Assembly (NCBI RefSeq): GCF_023050945.1
Contig: NZ_JALKIM010000023.1
Span: 1 to 48,278 of the forward strand
Reading direction: 5' to 3'
Length of the DNA stretch: 48,278 nucleotides
DNA from: Anaerobiospirillum sp. NML120448
Lineage (GTDB): Bacteria > Pseudomonadota > Gammaproteobacteria > Enterobacterales > Succinivibrionaceae
In this document: positions 26,647 through 35,401 of the stretch, in pieces
Numbering within the stretch: position 1 is the stretch's first letter
Layout of the letters: each line of letters opens with the position of its first letter
Made by a program: the position numbers and the translations under genes
Notes under the pieces: model-generated
The model's input: the letters and a program-made list of their open reading frames with translations, nothing else
Told to the model about the DNA's origin: nothing
The model's database searches: none

Positions 26647-27849
26647 TTAGATAAAGTAGTGCTTAAATTGGTCTTGGTTTAAGCGCTCGGCAAAAGCTGA
26701 GATTGCATCACTGCCCTTGGATTTGATAACAGAGTCTTTTTCATTGCTTAAAATAGCATTGTGCTCTTGTTCATCCTTAATGAGCTCTAAATGAGTAATG
26801 GTGTAGGTTACATACTTAAAGGCATGATAGAGGGCCTTGGCAAAGTCATCGTTATTAAATTTAGGATCGATAATTTGCTCGGCCTCATCCCAATTAGGCT
26901 CATCTAATTGCTCGCGCTCTGAAAGTGGTGGAACTTCCATTTGCTCTAATTGATCTGCGGCATAATAGCTAAGCTCACGCACAAGGTCACTAATGGTTCT
27001 ATCATTATCTAAAGTAGCTGCTAGGCCCAGGGTAAACCACTTGCCTCTAATATTGAGGCTTAGACCCAACTCCTCTAAGAAGATATCCTCATCATTGTGA
27101 GAGCTGGTAAATGGAGAGTCAACCTTGTTAGCCTTTAAATAGGTAATACGGGAAATTACTAAGCCTTCAATAGGGGCACATTCAGGGCAATTGCTAAGGT
27201 CTAGAACTAATGACCATGTTGGTAAATTGTCCAAAACATCACAAGTATTAAGTAAGCAATTTAAGTCGCAATACTGATTGGTGTTCTTGCATACATGAAC
27301 AATTTGTCGGTTTAAAGCAATGCTTTGCACCTGAGACATAGCAATAAGATTTTCTAAAAGTACATCATGGGACACACTTTCAGGGCTTAACATCTCGCTA
27401 AACAGCTCCATATCATCAAGTTTGGTAAATTGACGAACAAACTTAAAGGCATCGGCATAAATGCTTTGCACATTGCTAAGCTTTGGTAAAGGCTGATTAG
27501 CTTTAGCAGAGGTGTTTTTTGAGGCCTTCTTTGGCTTTTTAGCGGTTTTATTTTGGTACTGCTGCAAAATAGCATTGATAACCAAATTAGCCTCTAGTGC
27601 AGCCCCTGTCAGCTCATTACCGTCAGCATCTAAGACCTTTTTATCAGTGCTTTGACTCTCTTGTGGCTTATCAGACTGTGGTAAAGCCTGATTTTCCATA
27701 AGTGGAGCAAGATTAGTAGTTAACTTTCTATGTTGCTCAAAGAGGGATACAAAGTCCTCGGCGTAGCTATCATATTCGTTGATTAGATCAAGCTGATCAT
27801 TACAGTGCTCAACTAAACTGGTAACAAATTGAGAATCGTGCTTCAACAT
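26647..27849 (-). CDS. Distant AcrVA2-like relative, 400 residues
   Basis: The second half follows the tandem family upstream: VQSIALNRQIVHVCKNTNQY aligns with the family's KVRNIVHVNNKQ, LPTWSLVLDLS (209 on) with LPQWAICFNT, EGLVISR with AGVIFYR, and the C-terminal helix around ALYHAFKYVTYTI with LLAYLLKNL. The LPxW followed by a beta strand also resembles AcrVA2 as I remember it. The first 120 residues are different, with a Lys-rich stretch at about 101-112. It is last in the minus-strand run. The function is unknown; the anti-CRISPR link is inference. Confidence 0.6.
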   Translation of the reverse strand: MLKHDSQFVTSLVEHCNDQLDLINEYDSYAEDFVSLFEQHRKLTTNLAPLMENQALPQSDKPQESQSTDKKVLDADGNELTGAALEANLVINAILQQYQNKTAKKPKKASKNTSAKANQPLPKLSNVQSIYADAFKFVRQFTKLDDMELFSEMLSPESVSHDVLLENLIAMSQVQSIALNRQIVHVCKNTNQYCDLNCLLNTCDVLDNLPTWSLVLDLSNCPECAPIEGLVISRITYLKANKVDSPFTSSHNDEDIFLEELGLSLNIRGKWFTLGLAATLDNDRTISDLVRELSYYAADQLEQMEVPPLSEREQLDEPNWDEAEQIIDPKFNNDDFAKALYHAFKYVTYTITHLELIKDEQEHNAILSNEKDSVIKSKGSDAISAFAERLNQDQFKHYFI

Positions 27850-28034
27850 AATCTGTCCTCTGCAAGAAAAACAAAGCCTTTGAGCTTAAACTTTAACACT
27901 TTTAGCACATAGTGCGAGCGCTAGCGCTCCATAGTTCCTGCTACGGCATGCTTGGCAGGCAAATAGTTGCGCCTTACAGTGCGGCGCACTTTGCGCAGCT
28001 GCACTGCAAAACGCTGTGCTGAGCGGAGCCTTAG
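27850..28034. repeat. GC-rich palindromic spacer
   Basis: GAGCGCTAGCGCTC (27912-27925) is a perfect palindrome. Between about 27975 and 28007, CAGTGC...GCACTG flanks GCGCA CTT TGCGC, a two-tier stem. The GC content is far above the surroundings, and GCGCAGCTGC also occurs in the spacer at 3610-3682. It fits a REP-like element or a strong terminator. Confidence 0.6.
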
Positions 28035-30092
28035 CTAGCGTAAAAGTTTAGTAAAGTCGAATTGAAGGGCTCCTACTTCCACATAAGTAATAGGGAGAAC
28101 CTTGCGTAAACGGGTAATCTTTTGAGCTATGGTAAAAGCAAAGCTTTCATATTCATCTATATAACAGCTATTATTTGGTTCTTCATCCTGCTCTTCGTCA
28201 TTATAGGTGATAGCAAAGCTGATACTTGGATCTTGTGGGTAATCATCCATCAAGCTTAAGCTATTGCTAACTGAGCTGCAATAATCCATATTGCTATTAG
28301 GAGTAGGTAAAATATAGACATTATCTTGAGTAAAGCTATCGCTACTCTCTTGCCCTTTATGCTCTTGCTCTATCTTATGGCTCTCTCCATATTGCAATGT
28401 TAAGTTCACCTCAGGAGTATGAGAGCCCATCTTACTTAATTTAAAAGCTTTATCTAAGCTAGAGTCTAGGCACTCATTAGCAAAAGGAGCAGCTATGGAG
28501 CTTAAGTTAGCGCAGGTATTAGGTGCGGTGATTTGGCTAGTGCGCAATCCTTGCTCTATGCCTGCAAGTATTCCTTTTGGTAAGTTAGGATCTAAGCTTG
28601 GGGCGCGATAAAATTGCTTTAAAGCCAGATCAGCATAATCGAGCAACTCATCAGGAATATCAATTAATTCGTGATAGACAAGTTGGTTATCTAACCAGTA
28701 TTTAAAAACTATGTAGTTTTCTATCTCCACAGAAAGCCATAGCTGGTGCGGGCGCTCTGGTAGTAAAAAACAATGCTCTAAAATACTATGCACTCTATCG
28801 ATATTAGGCAAGATATCGCCTATAGCCAAATTAAGCATAATTAGATCAGGCTCAATCTGACGGGCAAGTTTAGCCTCAAGCAATATATTAGCCTCCTCAA
28901 GCTCAATAGGCATAAGAGGCATAGAGTTTTTATCTAATACAAAACTGTGTTTATCTGGAATTAAGCAGCGAGAAAAAGCACGTCTTTGAGCGAGCATATG
29001 TAGGTTTTGACAGATAGCATACTGCTGCGCTAAAAAATTAGTATCTAAAGCTGGCTCTTTCTTATTATGGGCTTGAGACTCGCTATTAAGAGAACTTTGT
29101 AAGCTCTGAGTTTCTTTAGTAACCTCATCTAGAGCAAACTGGTAGTTTTCATGCTCATTAAAAGTTCTTTTAGCATCCTCATTAGCAAAATTATTGTGAT
29201 AAGTACTGTAGTCGTTAGTATCTACCTGATTAGCCTTTGTACTATCTAAATTATAAGGGTCGTCCAAAGCTCGACTAACAGAGTTAGATAAATAAGATTC
29301 AGTGGCAACACTCTTATTTAAATCAGGGCTAGTAACAGGTAAAACATTATGAACCTCATCTTGAGGGGTATTAGCCTGATTTAAGGCAGAAATACTACTC
29401 TCTTGAGCGCCCTGATCTTGAAAGCTATTAGTAGCTTGGCTAGAGCTAGCTTTGCTATTGGAAGGGGAGGTATTGCCTATACTCTCTTGATTGGTGGTGC
29501 CTAATTGAGAGTTGTGGCTCTCCTCTAGGCCTTGGCTAAGCTTAGGGCCTTGGCTTTCTTGTTGAGCCTTGCTTGAGTTATTTTTATATTGGTAAATAAA
29601 GCTGTCACCACTAAAGGCAGCTCGGCCCATATCTTCTTTATGGTAATTATCAGAGCCGATTTCGCTTTTATAAACAGCTTCATAATCTTTATTGTCACGC
29701 TCTCCAAGTACTGCGCCTAGGTTAGGGCCTAAGAATTGGTTTTCTTCACTATAGAGATTTTGAGCAATATTTCTTAAATTAGTGCCATAGACCTCATCCT
29801 CAAACTGTTGTTCAAGAATGGCTCTATTACGCATTAATACCATGTCAAACCAGTTAGTTTTATGAACTGGTTCTTCAATAACTACCTCGCCTTCACCAAA
29901 TGGAGTTTTAAGACCAGATTCTTTAGCTAAGCGTAAGCACTCTTGTTGTGCTTTAGTCATCTTAACTTGTAAGTGGTTCTTGGAATCTATTTGGTAACGG
30001 TCATCAAACTCATTTTCATCCTCAATGAGTGCACCAATGCTAATAATATTTTCAGATTTTTCTTGTTCAGGTAAGTCTGAGTTATAAGTCAT
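28035..30092 (-). CDS. Large acidic Ser/Asn/Gln-rich hypothetical protein
   Basis: The protein has about 685 residues from the ATG at 30092; a TTG three codons upstream is less likely. I do not recognise a family. Residues about 180-350 are low-complexity and rich in Ser, Asn, Gln and Asp. A globular part lies at about 370-510: LEEANILLEAKLARQIEPD, NIDRVHSILEHCFLLPERP, QLWLSVEIENYIVFKYWLD and LIDIPDELLDYADLALKQFY. The C-terminal 60 residues (around YIDEYESFAFTIAQKITRL) look structured. No signal peptide or membrane segment. It sits between the five-gene array and the 400-residue relative on the same strand, so it probably belongs to that unit. Confidence 0.75.
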   Translation of the reverse strand: MTYNSDLPEQEKSENIISIGALIEDENEFDDRYQIDSKNHLQVKMTKAQQECLRLAKESGLKTPFGEGEVVIEEPVHKTNWFDMVLMRNRAILEQQFEDEVYGTNLRNIAQNLYSEENQFLGPNLGAVLGERDNKDYEAVYKSEIGSDNYHKEDMGRAAFSGDSFIYQYKNNSSKAQQESQGPKLSQGLEESHNSQLGTTNQESIGNTSPSNSKASSSQATNSFQDQGAQESSISALNQANTPQDEVHNVLPVTSPDLNKSVATESYLSNSVSRALDDPYNLDSTKANQVDTNDYSTYHNNFANEDAKRTFNEHENYQFALDEVTKETQSLQSSLNSESQAHNKKEPALDTNFLAQQYAICQNLHMLAQRRAFSRCLIPDKHSFVLDKNSMPLMPIELEEANILLEAKLARQIEPDLIMLNLAIGDILPNIDRVHSILEHCFLLPERPHQLWLSVEIENYIVFKYWLDNQLVYHELIDIPDELLDYADLALKQFYRAPSLDPNLPKGILAGIEQGLRTSQITAPNTCANLSSIAAPFANECLDSSLDKAFKLSKMGSHTPEVNLTLQYGESHKIEQEHKGQESSDSFTQDNVYILPTPNSNMDYCSSVSNSLSLMDDYPQDPSISFAITYNDEEQDEEPNNSCYIDEYESFAFTIAQKITRLRKVLPITYVEVGALQFDFTKLLR

Positions 30093-30174
30093 ACAGAACA
30101 ACTCACGAGTAAAGTAAACTTAAGCTTTAAATACAGCTCTTAAGCTGGGTATGTGTTTCTTTATCCTACTAAGT

Positions 30175-30199
30175 CTCCTGCCTGTATTTTAGGCAGGAG
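30175..30199 (-). terminator. Hairpin below array gene 1
   Basis: CTCCTGCCT and AGGCAGGAG form a 9-bp perfect stem just after gene 1's stop. Counterparts follow genes 2 (31445-31474), 3 (32690-32718) and 5 (35332-35356). A T-run is weak, so it may be an attenuator or 3'-end stabiliser. Confidence 0.55.
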
Positions 30200-30241
30200 T
30201 CTAATGGTATGGCCTAAGGTATTTAGGCTTTAAGCTTGAGG

Positions 30242-31234
30242 CTAATCAATATAGTAAGAGCTAATTCTATCGCTACCAAATAGGCGATAACCCTGCTTGG
30301 TTTTAATAGGCTCTGGATTAGGGGCAAAGCTTACCTTTTCGCCTTTTTCATTTTTGAGCTTATCAAGGTTTTTAAGCAAGTATGCCAAAAGAGTAAAGAT
30401 GCTATATGCTTCTTTAGCATAGCTATTGCCCATATGTATAATATCTTCATTAGTTAGCACTTTACTCAATTCCATTACCTCAGCGAAATCTTTGATATCT
30501 TTGCCATTATTTTCTAAAGAGATCTTTACTGAACAGGAATTGCTAAGCGCAAGATGAGGGCCAAGAACAATCTTACCATCATGGAAAATCAAAATAGAGT
30601 TTAAAAGGTTGAAAGGAGCTGCTGTTTCACCATCAAGAGCATTATTTTCAGAAGGTGTGAAGCCCAATAATTCTAATGGGTGTTTATGGTTAAAATTACG
30701 ATAGAAAATTACACCAGCAACAGGGCGATCATCCAAGAATATGTTGTTCTCAATAGTATTAAAGCATATAGCCCATTGTGGTAATTTAGCGAGGCTAGCA
30801 CACGAGCAGTCTAAAAGTGAGTTGTCTAATTGCTTATTGTTAACATGAACAATATTACGAACCTTATCCCAAGCAAAGCAACCACCTAAGATAGTTGGTT
30901 CAATAAGCATGTCTAATAGTAGGGATTCATCATTTAACAGAGATGGATCTCCTGCCAACTTAGCGCCTACAGAAGCGTTATTATATAAATCAATTACACA
31001 TTGTTGGGTAACATAGCAGGTATCTAAAGGCCATAAAGGTAAGTCTTGACCTTTAGTTTCTTTTTCAACAGTAGCAGCTATACGAACATCTGCTAAACAT
31101 TTGCGCATATCCTCAAAAGGAGAGCAAAAGTCTTTAACAAACTTAAGAAGTTTTTTATCAAACTCACTTGCGCTTAGGGTAGGTTCATTATTTAAAGTTG
31201 ATGACTTTTGGATGCTGCTCAATTTAGTCTCCAA
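30242..31234 (-). CDS. AcrVA2-like tandem paralogue 1
   Basis: This 330-residue soluble protein has family motifs in order: FVKDFCSPFEDM (32-43), LPLWPLDTCYV (65-75), FAWDKVRNIVHVNNKQLD (120-137), DCSCASLAKLPQWAICFNT (142-160), RPVAGVIFYRNF (170-181), ILIFHDGKIVLGP (214-226), LLAYLLKNLDKLK (282-294), and FAPNPEPIKTKQGYRLFGSD (303-322). The AW-(about 30)-LPxW spacing and the LLxYLL plus PxP tail match the layout I recall for AcrVA2, an inhibitor of Cas12a. The start is TTG at the position where gene 5 has ATG. It is more like gene 4 than the others. The function is inferred only. Confidence 0.65.
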   Translation of the reverse strand: METKLSSIQKSSTLNNEPTLSASEFDKKLLKFVKDFCSPFEDMRKCLADVRIAATVEKETKGQDLPLWPLDTCYVTQQCVIDLYNNASVGAKLAGDPSLLNDESLLLDMLIEPTILGGCFAWDKVRNIVHVNNKQLDNSLLDCSCASLAKLPQWAICFNTIENNIFLDDRPVAGVIFYRNFNHKHPLELLGFTPSENNALDGETAAPFNLLNSILIFHDGKIVLGPHLALSNSCSVKISLENNGKDIKDFAEVMELSKVLTNEDIIHMGNSYAKEAYSIFTLLAYLLKNLDKLKNEKGEKVSFAPNPEPIKTKQGYRLFGSDRISSYYID

Positions 31235-31514
31235 TAATTTTGCTCTAATAAAAATACTTTGGTCGGTACATTAGCTAAAGTAAAGATTAACCATGCAACA
31301 AACAGTTAAGAAACGGGGGCCTTATCTTGTTTACGTGGATTATCTTACCGCCACAATCATATACGCTGCGTAAAAGCTTAAGTCAGTGAAACTTAAGCTT
31401 TCAATAAAGCTCTTAAGCTGGGTATGTGTTTCTTTATCCTACCAAGCCTCCTTTGGCTATTTTAGGCAGGAGGCTAATGGTAGAGCCTAAGGTATTTAGG
31501 CTTTACACTTGAGG
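31235..31514 (-). repeat. Conserved inter-paralogue spacer
   Basis: This 280-bp spacer recurs, at high similarity, at 32478-32758 and 35119-35401, and in part at 30102-30241. On the minus strand it holds a 3' hairpin (31445-31474), an AAGCTTAAG inverted repeat (about 31374-31400) and a leader block containing GTTAAGAAACG, CCTTATCTTGTTTAC and GATTATCTTAC on the plus strand. Each copy probably carries its own promoter and terminator. Confidence 0.65.
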
Positions 31515-32477
31515 CTAATCAAGATAGTAAGAGCTAATTCTATCGCTACCAAATAGGCGATAACCCTTCTTGGTTTTAAAAGGCTCTGGATTAGGGGCAA
31601 AGCTTACCTTTTCACCTTTGGCATTTTTAAGATTATCAAGATTTTCTAAAAAGTAGGCCAAGAGTTTAAAGATTTTACGTGAGAACTGGTCAGCGGCCTT
31701 AGCTATTTCATCATAGTTATTTAACAGAGGATTAGACATATTATTGAAATAGCTATTTATTGAACCTGAACTGCAAAGCTCAATATAAGGTCCAATAATG
31801 ATCTCACCATCATTGTAAATAATAAGAGTAGATAAATTGTTAATAGTTGCTTCTGGTTCACCATCTAAAACATTATTAGCTGTATTTGATGAGACTTGGA
31901 GCGCTTCTTTTAGATCGTTAGAAATAAAAGAACGATAGAAAATAACACCAGCAACAGGGCGCTCATTCCATAAAAGGTTTTGCTCAACAGTGTTAAAGCA
32001 AATAGCCCACTGAGGTAATTTAGCTAAGCTAGCACAAGGACAGTCTAAAAGTGAGTCGTCTAATTGTTTATTGTTAATATGAACAATATTACGAACCTTA
32101 TCCCAAGAAAGACAACCACATAGTATTGTTGTAGTAATGATTACATCAGCTGCTTTTTCTATTACTTCATCCTCAACTAATTGATCAAGATCATCAGTCA
32201 TGTTGGGTATGTCATACAAAATAGAATATAAATTCATGAAGCCATCCACACTAACATAGACAGTATCTAATGGCCATGCTGGCAAATCTTTACCATAATG
32301 ATTGTTTTTATCTACAACGGATACACGAGCTTTCTCTAAGCCTTTGCGCATCTCATCATAAGGTGCGCAGAAATCTTTAACAAAGCGAAGAAGTTGTTTA
32401 TCAAAATCACTTGCGTTCATGGTAGGTTCATTATTTAAAGCTGATGACTTTTGGATGCCGCTCAATTTAATCTCCAA
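31515..32477 (-). CDS. AcrVA2-like tandem paralogue 2
   Basis: This 320-residue member keeps FVKDFCAPYDEM, LPAWPLDTVYV, SWDKVRNIVHINNKQLD, LPQWAICFNTVEQNLLW, RPVAGVIFYRSF, LIIYNDGEIIIGPYIEL and the family C-terminus. It replaces the usual FAW with LSW and carries an acidic insert (DDLDQLVEDEVIEKAADV, about residues 94-111). The predicted start is TTG with a weakened upstream Shine-Dalgarno (TTTGAGC). The core from SLLDC to RPVAGVIFYR is almost the same as in genes 3 and 5, while the N-proximal segment varies, a sign that a different surface is under selection. Confidence 0.65.
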   Translation of the reverse strand: MEIKLSGIQKSSALNNEPTMNASDFDKQLLRFVKDFCAPYDEMRKGLEKARVSVVDKNNHYGKDLPAWPLDTVYVSVDGFMNLYSILYDIPNMTDDLDQLVEDEVIEKAADVIITTTILCGCLSWDKVRNIVHINNKQLDDSLLDCPCASLAKLPQWAICFNTVEQNLLWNERPVAGVIFYRSFISNDLKEALQVSSNTANNVLDGEPEATINNLSTLIIYNDGEIIIGPYIELCSSGSINSYFNNMSNPLLNNYDEIAKAADQFSRKIFKLLAYFLENLDNLKNAKGEKVSFAPNPEPFKTKKGYRLFGSDRISSYYLD

Positions 32478-32758
32478 TAATTACGCTCAAATAAAATACT
32501 TTGGTCGGTACCTTAGCTAAAGTGAAGAGTAACCACGCAACAAACTGTTAAGAAACGTGGCCTTATCTTGTTTACATGGACTATCTTACAATAACCAAAA
32601 ACTTAAAACCGCTTAAAAAGCTTAAGTTAATGAAACTTAAGCTTGAAATACAGCTCTTAAGCTGGGTATGTGTTTCTTTATCCTACCAAGCCTCCTTTGG
32701 CTATTTTAGGCAGGAGGCTAATGGTAGGGCCTAAGGTATTTAGGCTTTAAGCTTTAGG

Positions 32759-33859
32759 TTAATCAAGATAGTAAGAACGAATGCTATTATTACCAAATAA
32801 GCGATAGCCTTGATTGGTTTCAATAAGCTTTGGATTAGGGGCAATGCGAACCTTTTTACCCTTTTCGTTTTTAAGCTTATCAAGATTTTCAAGAAAATAT
32901 GCTAAGAGAACAAAGATTTCATGAGCACGCTTAGCCGATTCTAAAGCCATATTTTTTAGCTCAGCGTTAGAGTACTTTTTGCTCTTAATATATACATTAG
33001 ACTTAGATTGAATACTATTAACAATATCATCTAAATAGCTATTTACTGTGCCTGATGAGTTAAGATCAATATAAGGGCCTAAGTCAATCTGCCCATCATG
33101 GGAAATAATAATAGTAGATAAATGGTTAAGAGTAGCTTCTGGCTCTCCATCAAGACCATTAATATGGTTAGATGGAGTGTCGGTGTTGTCATCACAAGCC
33201 ATGAAATTGCGATAAAAAATTACACCCGCAACTGGACGATTGTACCATAATAGGTTTTGCTCAACGGTGTTAAAGCATATAGCCCATTGAGGTAGTTTAG
33301 CAAAGCTAGTACAAGGGCAATCTAAAAGAGATCTGTCTAATTGCTTATTGTTAACATGAACAATGTTGCGTACCTTGTCCCAAGCAAAAATACCACTTAG
33401 GATAGCTGGTATAAGAGTATGATTTAGTCTTTCTGTTTGATCATTATATTGATATGAGTCTGTGGGTATGAATTGGAATAAAGCTGATACAGTATTTAGG
33501 CTAACATAGCAAGTATCTAATGGCCATAAAGGTAAGTCTTTACTTTTATTGACCTTGTTAATATTAGCTGCAAAAGAAGCACCTATACGAAGATCAGTAA
33601 GCTCCTGGCTCATTCCTTCAAAAGGATAGCAATAGTCTTTAACAAAATTAATGAGCTGTTTATCAAAATCACTTGCACTTAGTGTAGGTTCATCATTTAA
33701 AGCTTCTGAGTTTTGGCTAATGCTCGATTCATCCTCTTCAATTTTTCTCCGAGAAAATAATCTTACAAAAAATAGCACGCAATAGTATAAAACAGCTATT
33801 ATTATAGCTAGTAAGATAATTAGAGGATTGTGACCCTTTTTCATTAAATTTTCTCGCAT
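32759..33859 (-). CDS. AcrVA2-like paralogue 3 with membrane anchor
   Basis: This 366-residue member is the only one with a hydrophobic N-terminal segment (about residues 12-34, around LIILLAIIIAVLYYCVLFFV). RLFSRRK follows, consistent with a cytoplasm-facing single-pass anchor by the positive-inside rule. The rest follows the family: LPLWPLDTCYV, FAWDKVRNIVHVNNKQLD, LPQWAICFNTVEQNLLW, RPVAGVIFYRNF, IIISHDGQIDLGPYI and the C-terminal PNPKLIETNQGYRLFG. The start is a proper ATG. Its upstream spacer is unrelated to the shared spacer, so the anchor and its promoter were probably acquired together. Confidence 0.65.
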   Translation of the reverse strand: MRENLMKKGHNPLIILLAIIIAVLYYCVLFFVRLFSRRKIEEDESSISQNSEALNDEPTLSASDFDKQLINFVKDYCYPFEGMSQELTDLRIGASFAANINKVNKSKDLPLWPLDTCYVSLNTVSALFQFIPTDSYQYNDQTERLNHTLIPAILSGIFAWDKVRNIVHVNNKQLDRSLLDCPCTSFAKLPQWAICFNTVEQNLLWYNRPVAGVIFYRNFMACDDNTDTPSNHINGLDGEPEATLNHLSTIIISHDGQIDLGPYIDLNSSGTVNSYLDDIVNSIQSKSNVYIKSKKYSNAELKNMALESAKRAHEIFVLLAYFLENLDKLKNEKGKKVRIAPNPKLIETNQGYRLFGNNSIRSYYLD

Positions 33860-34125
33860 TGATTATGAAAGTAGAGCCTCTTCAAGTTGAGTACTAAAAA
33901 AGGCAGTTAGGCTTTAAGCTTTAGGTTAGTGAGAGTTTTTGACAGTTCGTTGACAGCACAATCAAAAATTAATAAGGATAATGTTATTCCTAGGGTAGCT
34001 CATAGGTGTAAACGAACTTTTGGAAACTTTCACTAGAGAAAGTTGTCGAAAGTTTTAAGCTCCTTTTTACAGGAGCAAAGTCTCTAAGTTACAAGTTTTT
34101 AGTAGCCCTTAAGAGGGACAAACTA
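33860..34125. other. Spacer with distinct leader for paralogue 3
   Basis: This 266-bp gap differs from the other inter-paralogue spacers. GCTCCT (34059-34064) and AGGAGC (34071-34076) form a short stem below gene 4. GACAGTTCGTTGACAGC holds a direct GACAG repeat near 33940-33958. Confidence 0.4.
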
Positions 34126-35118
34126 CTAGTCAAGATAGTAAGAGCTAATTCTATCACTACCAAATAGGCGATAACCCTTCTTGGTTTTAACAGGCTCTGG
34201 ATTAGGGGCAAAGCTTACCTTTTCACCTTTTTCATCTTTGAGCTTATCAAGGTTTTCTAAAAAATATACTAAGAGATTAAAGATGGCATAGGACTCTTTA
34301 ATATAGCCATTGGCCATATGTATAGGATCTTCACTAAGTTGCTGTTGATTCAATTGAGCTAATTGAGCTAACTCTTGGATACCTTTGCTATTATTTTCTA
34401 AAGAGTTCTTTACTAAACTATAATCGCAAAGATCAATATGAGAACCAAGATCAATATTACCATCATGGTAAATCACAAGAGAGTTTAACTTGTTGAAAGT
34501 AGCTAATGGATCCCCCTCAAGACCATTATCTTCGATAAAAGGGAGGCCTAAGATTTCTGTTGGGTGCGTTGGGGAAAAAGTATGAAAAAAAATTACACCA
34601 GCAACAGGGCGATCATTCCAGAATATGTCGTTCTTTAAAGTATTAAAGCATATTGCCCATTGCGGTAGTTTGGCTAAGCTAGCACAAGGACAGTCTAAAA
34701 GTGAGTTGTCAAATTGCTTATTGTTAACATGAATAATATTACGAACCTTATCCCAAGCAAAGCAACCACCTAGGATAGTTGGTTTGTCAATCAAATCTAT
34801 TATTGAGGGTTCATATTTTAACTGATATTGATCTTGTGGCAATTTAGAGTCTATATAAGTGAGCTGATATAAATGCATTAAGTATTGCATGTGAACATAG
34901 CAGCTATCGAAAGGCCATAAAGGTATGTCTTTACCTTTAGTATCTTTTTCAACAGTAGCAGCTATACGCACATCAGCTAAGCCTTGACGCATCTTTTCAA
35001 AAGGAGAGCAATAGTCTTTAACAAACTTAAAAAGTTGTTTATCAAAATCACTTGCGCTCAGGGTAGGTTCATTATTTAAAGCTGATGACTTTTGGATGCC
35101 GCTCAATTTAGTCTCCAA
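34126..35118 (-). CDS. AcrVA2-like tandem paralogue 4
   Basis: This 330-residue member is closest to gene 1. It shares KATVEKDTKG-like N-terminal sequence, GGCFAWDKVRNI, the PTEILGLPF segment, an ENNSKGIQELA stretch, IHMANGYIKESYAIFNLLVYFLENLDKLK and the family C-terminus. The middle after YVHMQYLMHLYQL diverges. The start is TTG. Pairs 1/4 and 2/3/5 suggest at least two duplication rounds. No signal peptide or membrane segment. Function is inferred as for paralogue 1. Confidence 0.65.
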   Translation of the reverse strand: METKLSGIQKSSALNNEPTLSASDFDKQLFKFVKDYCSPFEKMRQGLADVRIAATVEKDTKGKDIPLWPFDSCYVHMQYLMHLYQLTYIDSKLPQDQYQLKYEPSIIDLIDKPTILGGCFAWDKVRNIIHVNNKQFDNSLLDCPCASLAKLPQWAICFNTLKNDIFWNDRPVAGVIFFHTFSPTHPTEILGLPFIEDNGLEGDPLATFNKLNSLVIYHDGNIDLGSHIDLCDYSLVKNSLENNSKGIQELAQLAQLNQQQLSEDPIHMANGYIKESYAIFNLLVYFLENLDKLKDEKGEKVSFAPNPEPVKTKKGYRLFGSDRISSYYLD

Positions 35119-35401
35119 TAATTTTGCTCTAATAAAAAGACTTTGGTTGGAACGTTAGCTAAATTAAAGAGTAATCACACAACAAACAGTTAAGAAATGG
35201 GGCCTTATCTTGTTTACGTGGATTATCTTACAGCCACAATAATATATGCTGCTTAAAAAGCTTAAGTTAGTGAAACTTAAGCTTTAAATACAGCTCTTAA
35301 GCTGGTGGCGTGTTTCATTATCTTATTAAGACTCCTGCCTATTTTTTAGGCAGGAGGCTAATAGTAGGGCCTAATAAGGTAGTTAGGCTTTGAGCTTGAA
35401 G
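35119..35401 (-). repeat. Inter-paralogue spacer with perfect hairpins
   Basis: CTCCTGCCTA (35332-35341) and TAGGCAGGAG (35347-35356) form a 10-bp perfect stem below gene 5. AAGCTTAAGTT/AAACTTAAGCTT (35259-35285) forms a second. The leader block shared with 31235-31345 and 32478-32590 lies at 35135-35235. Confidence 0.65.
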
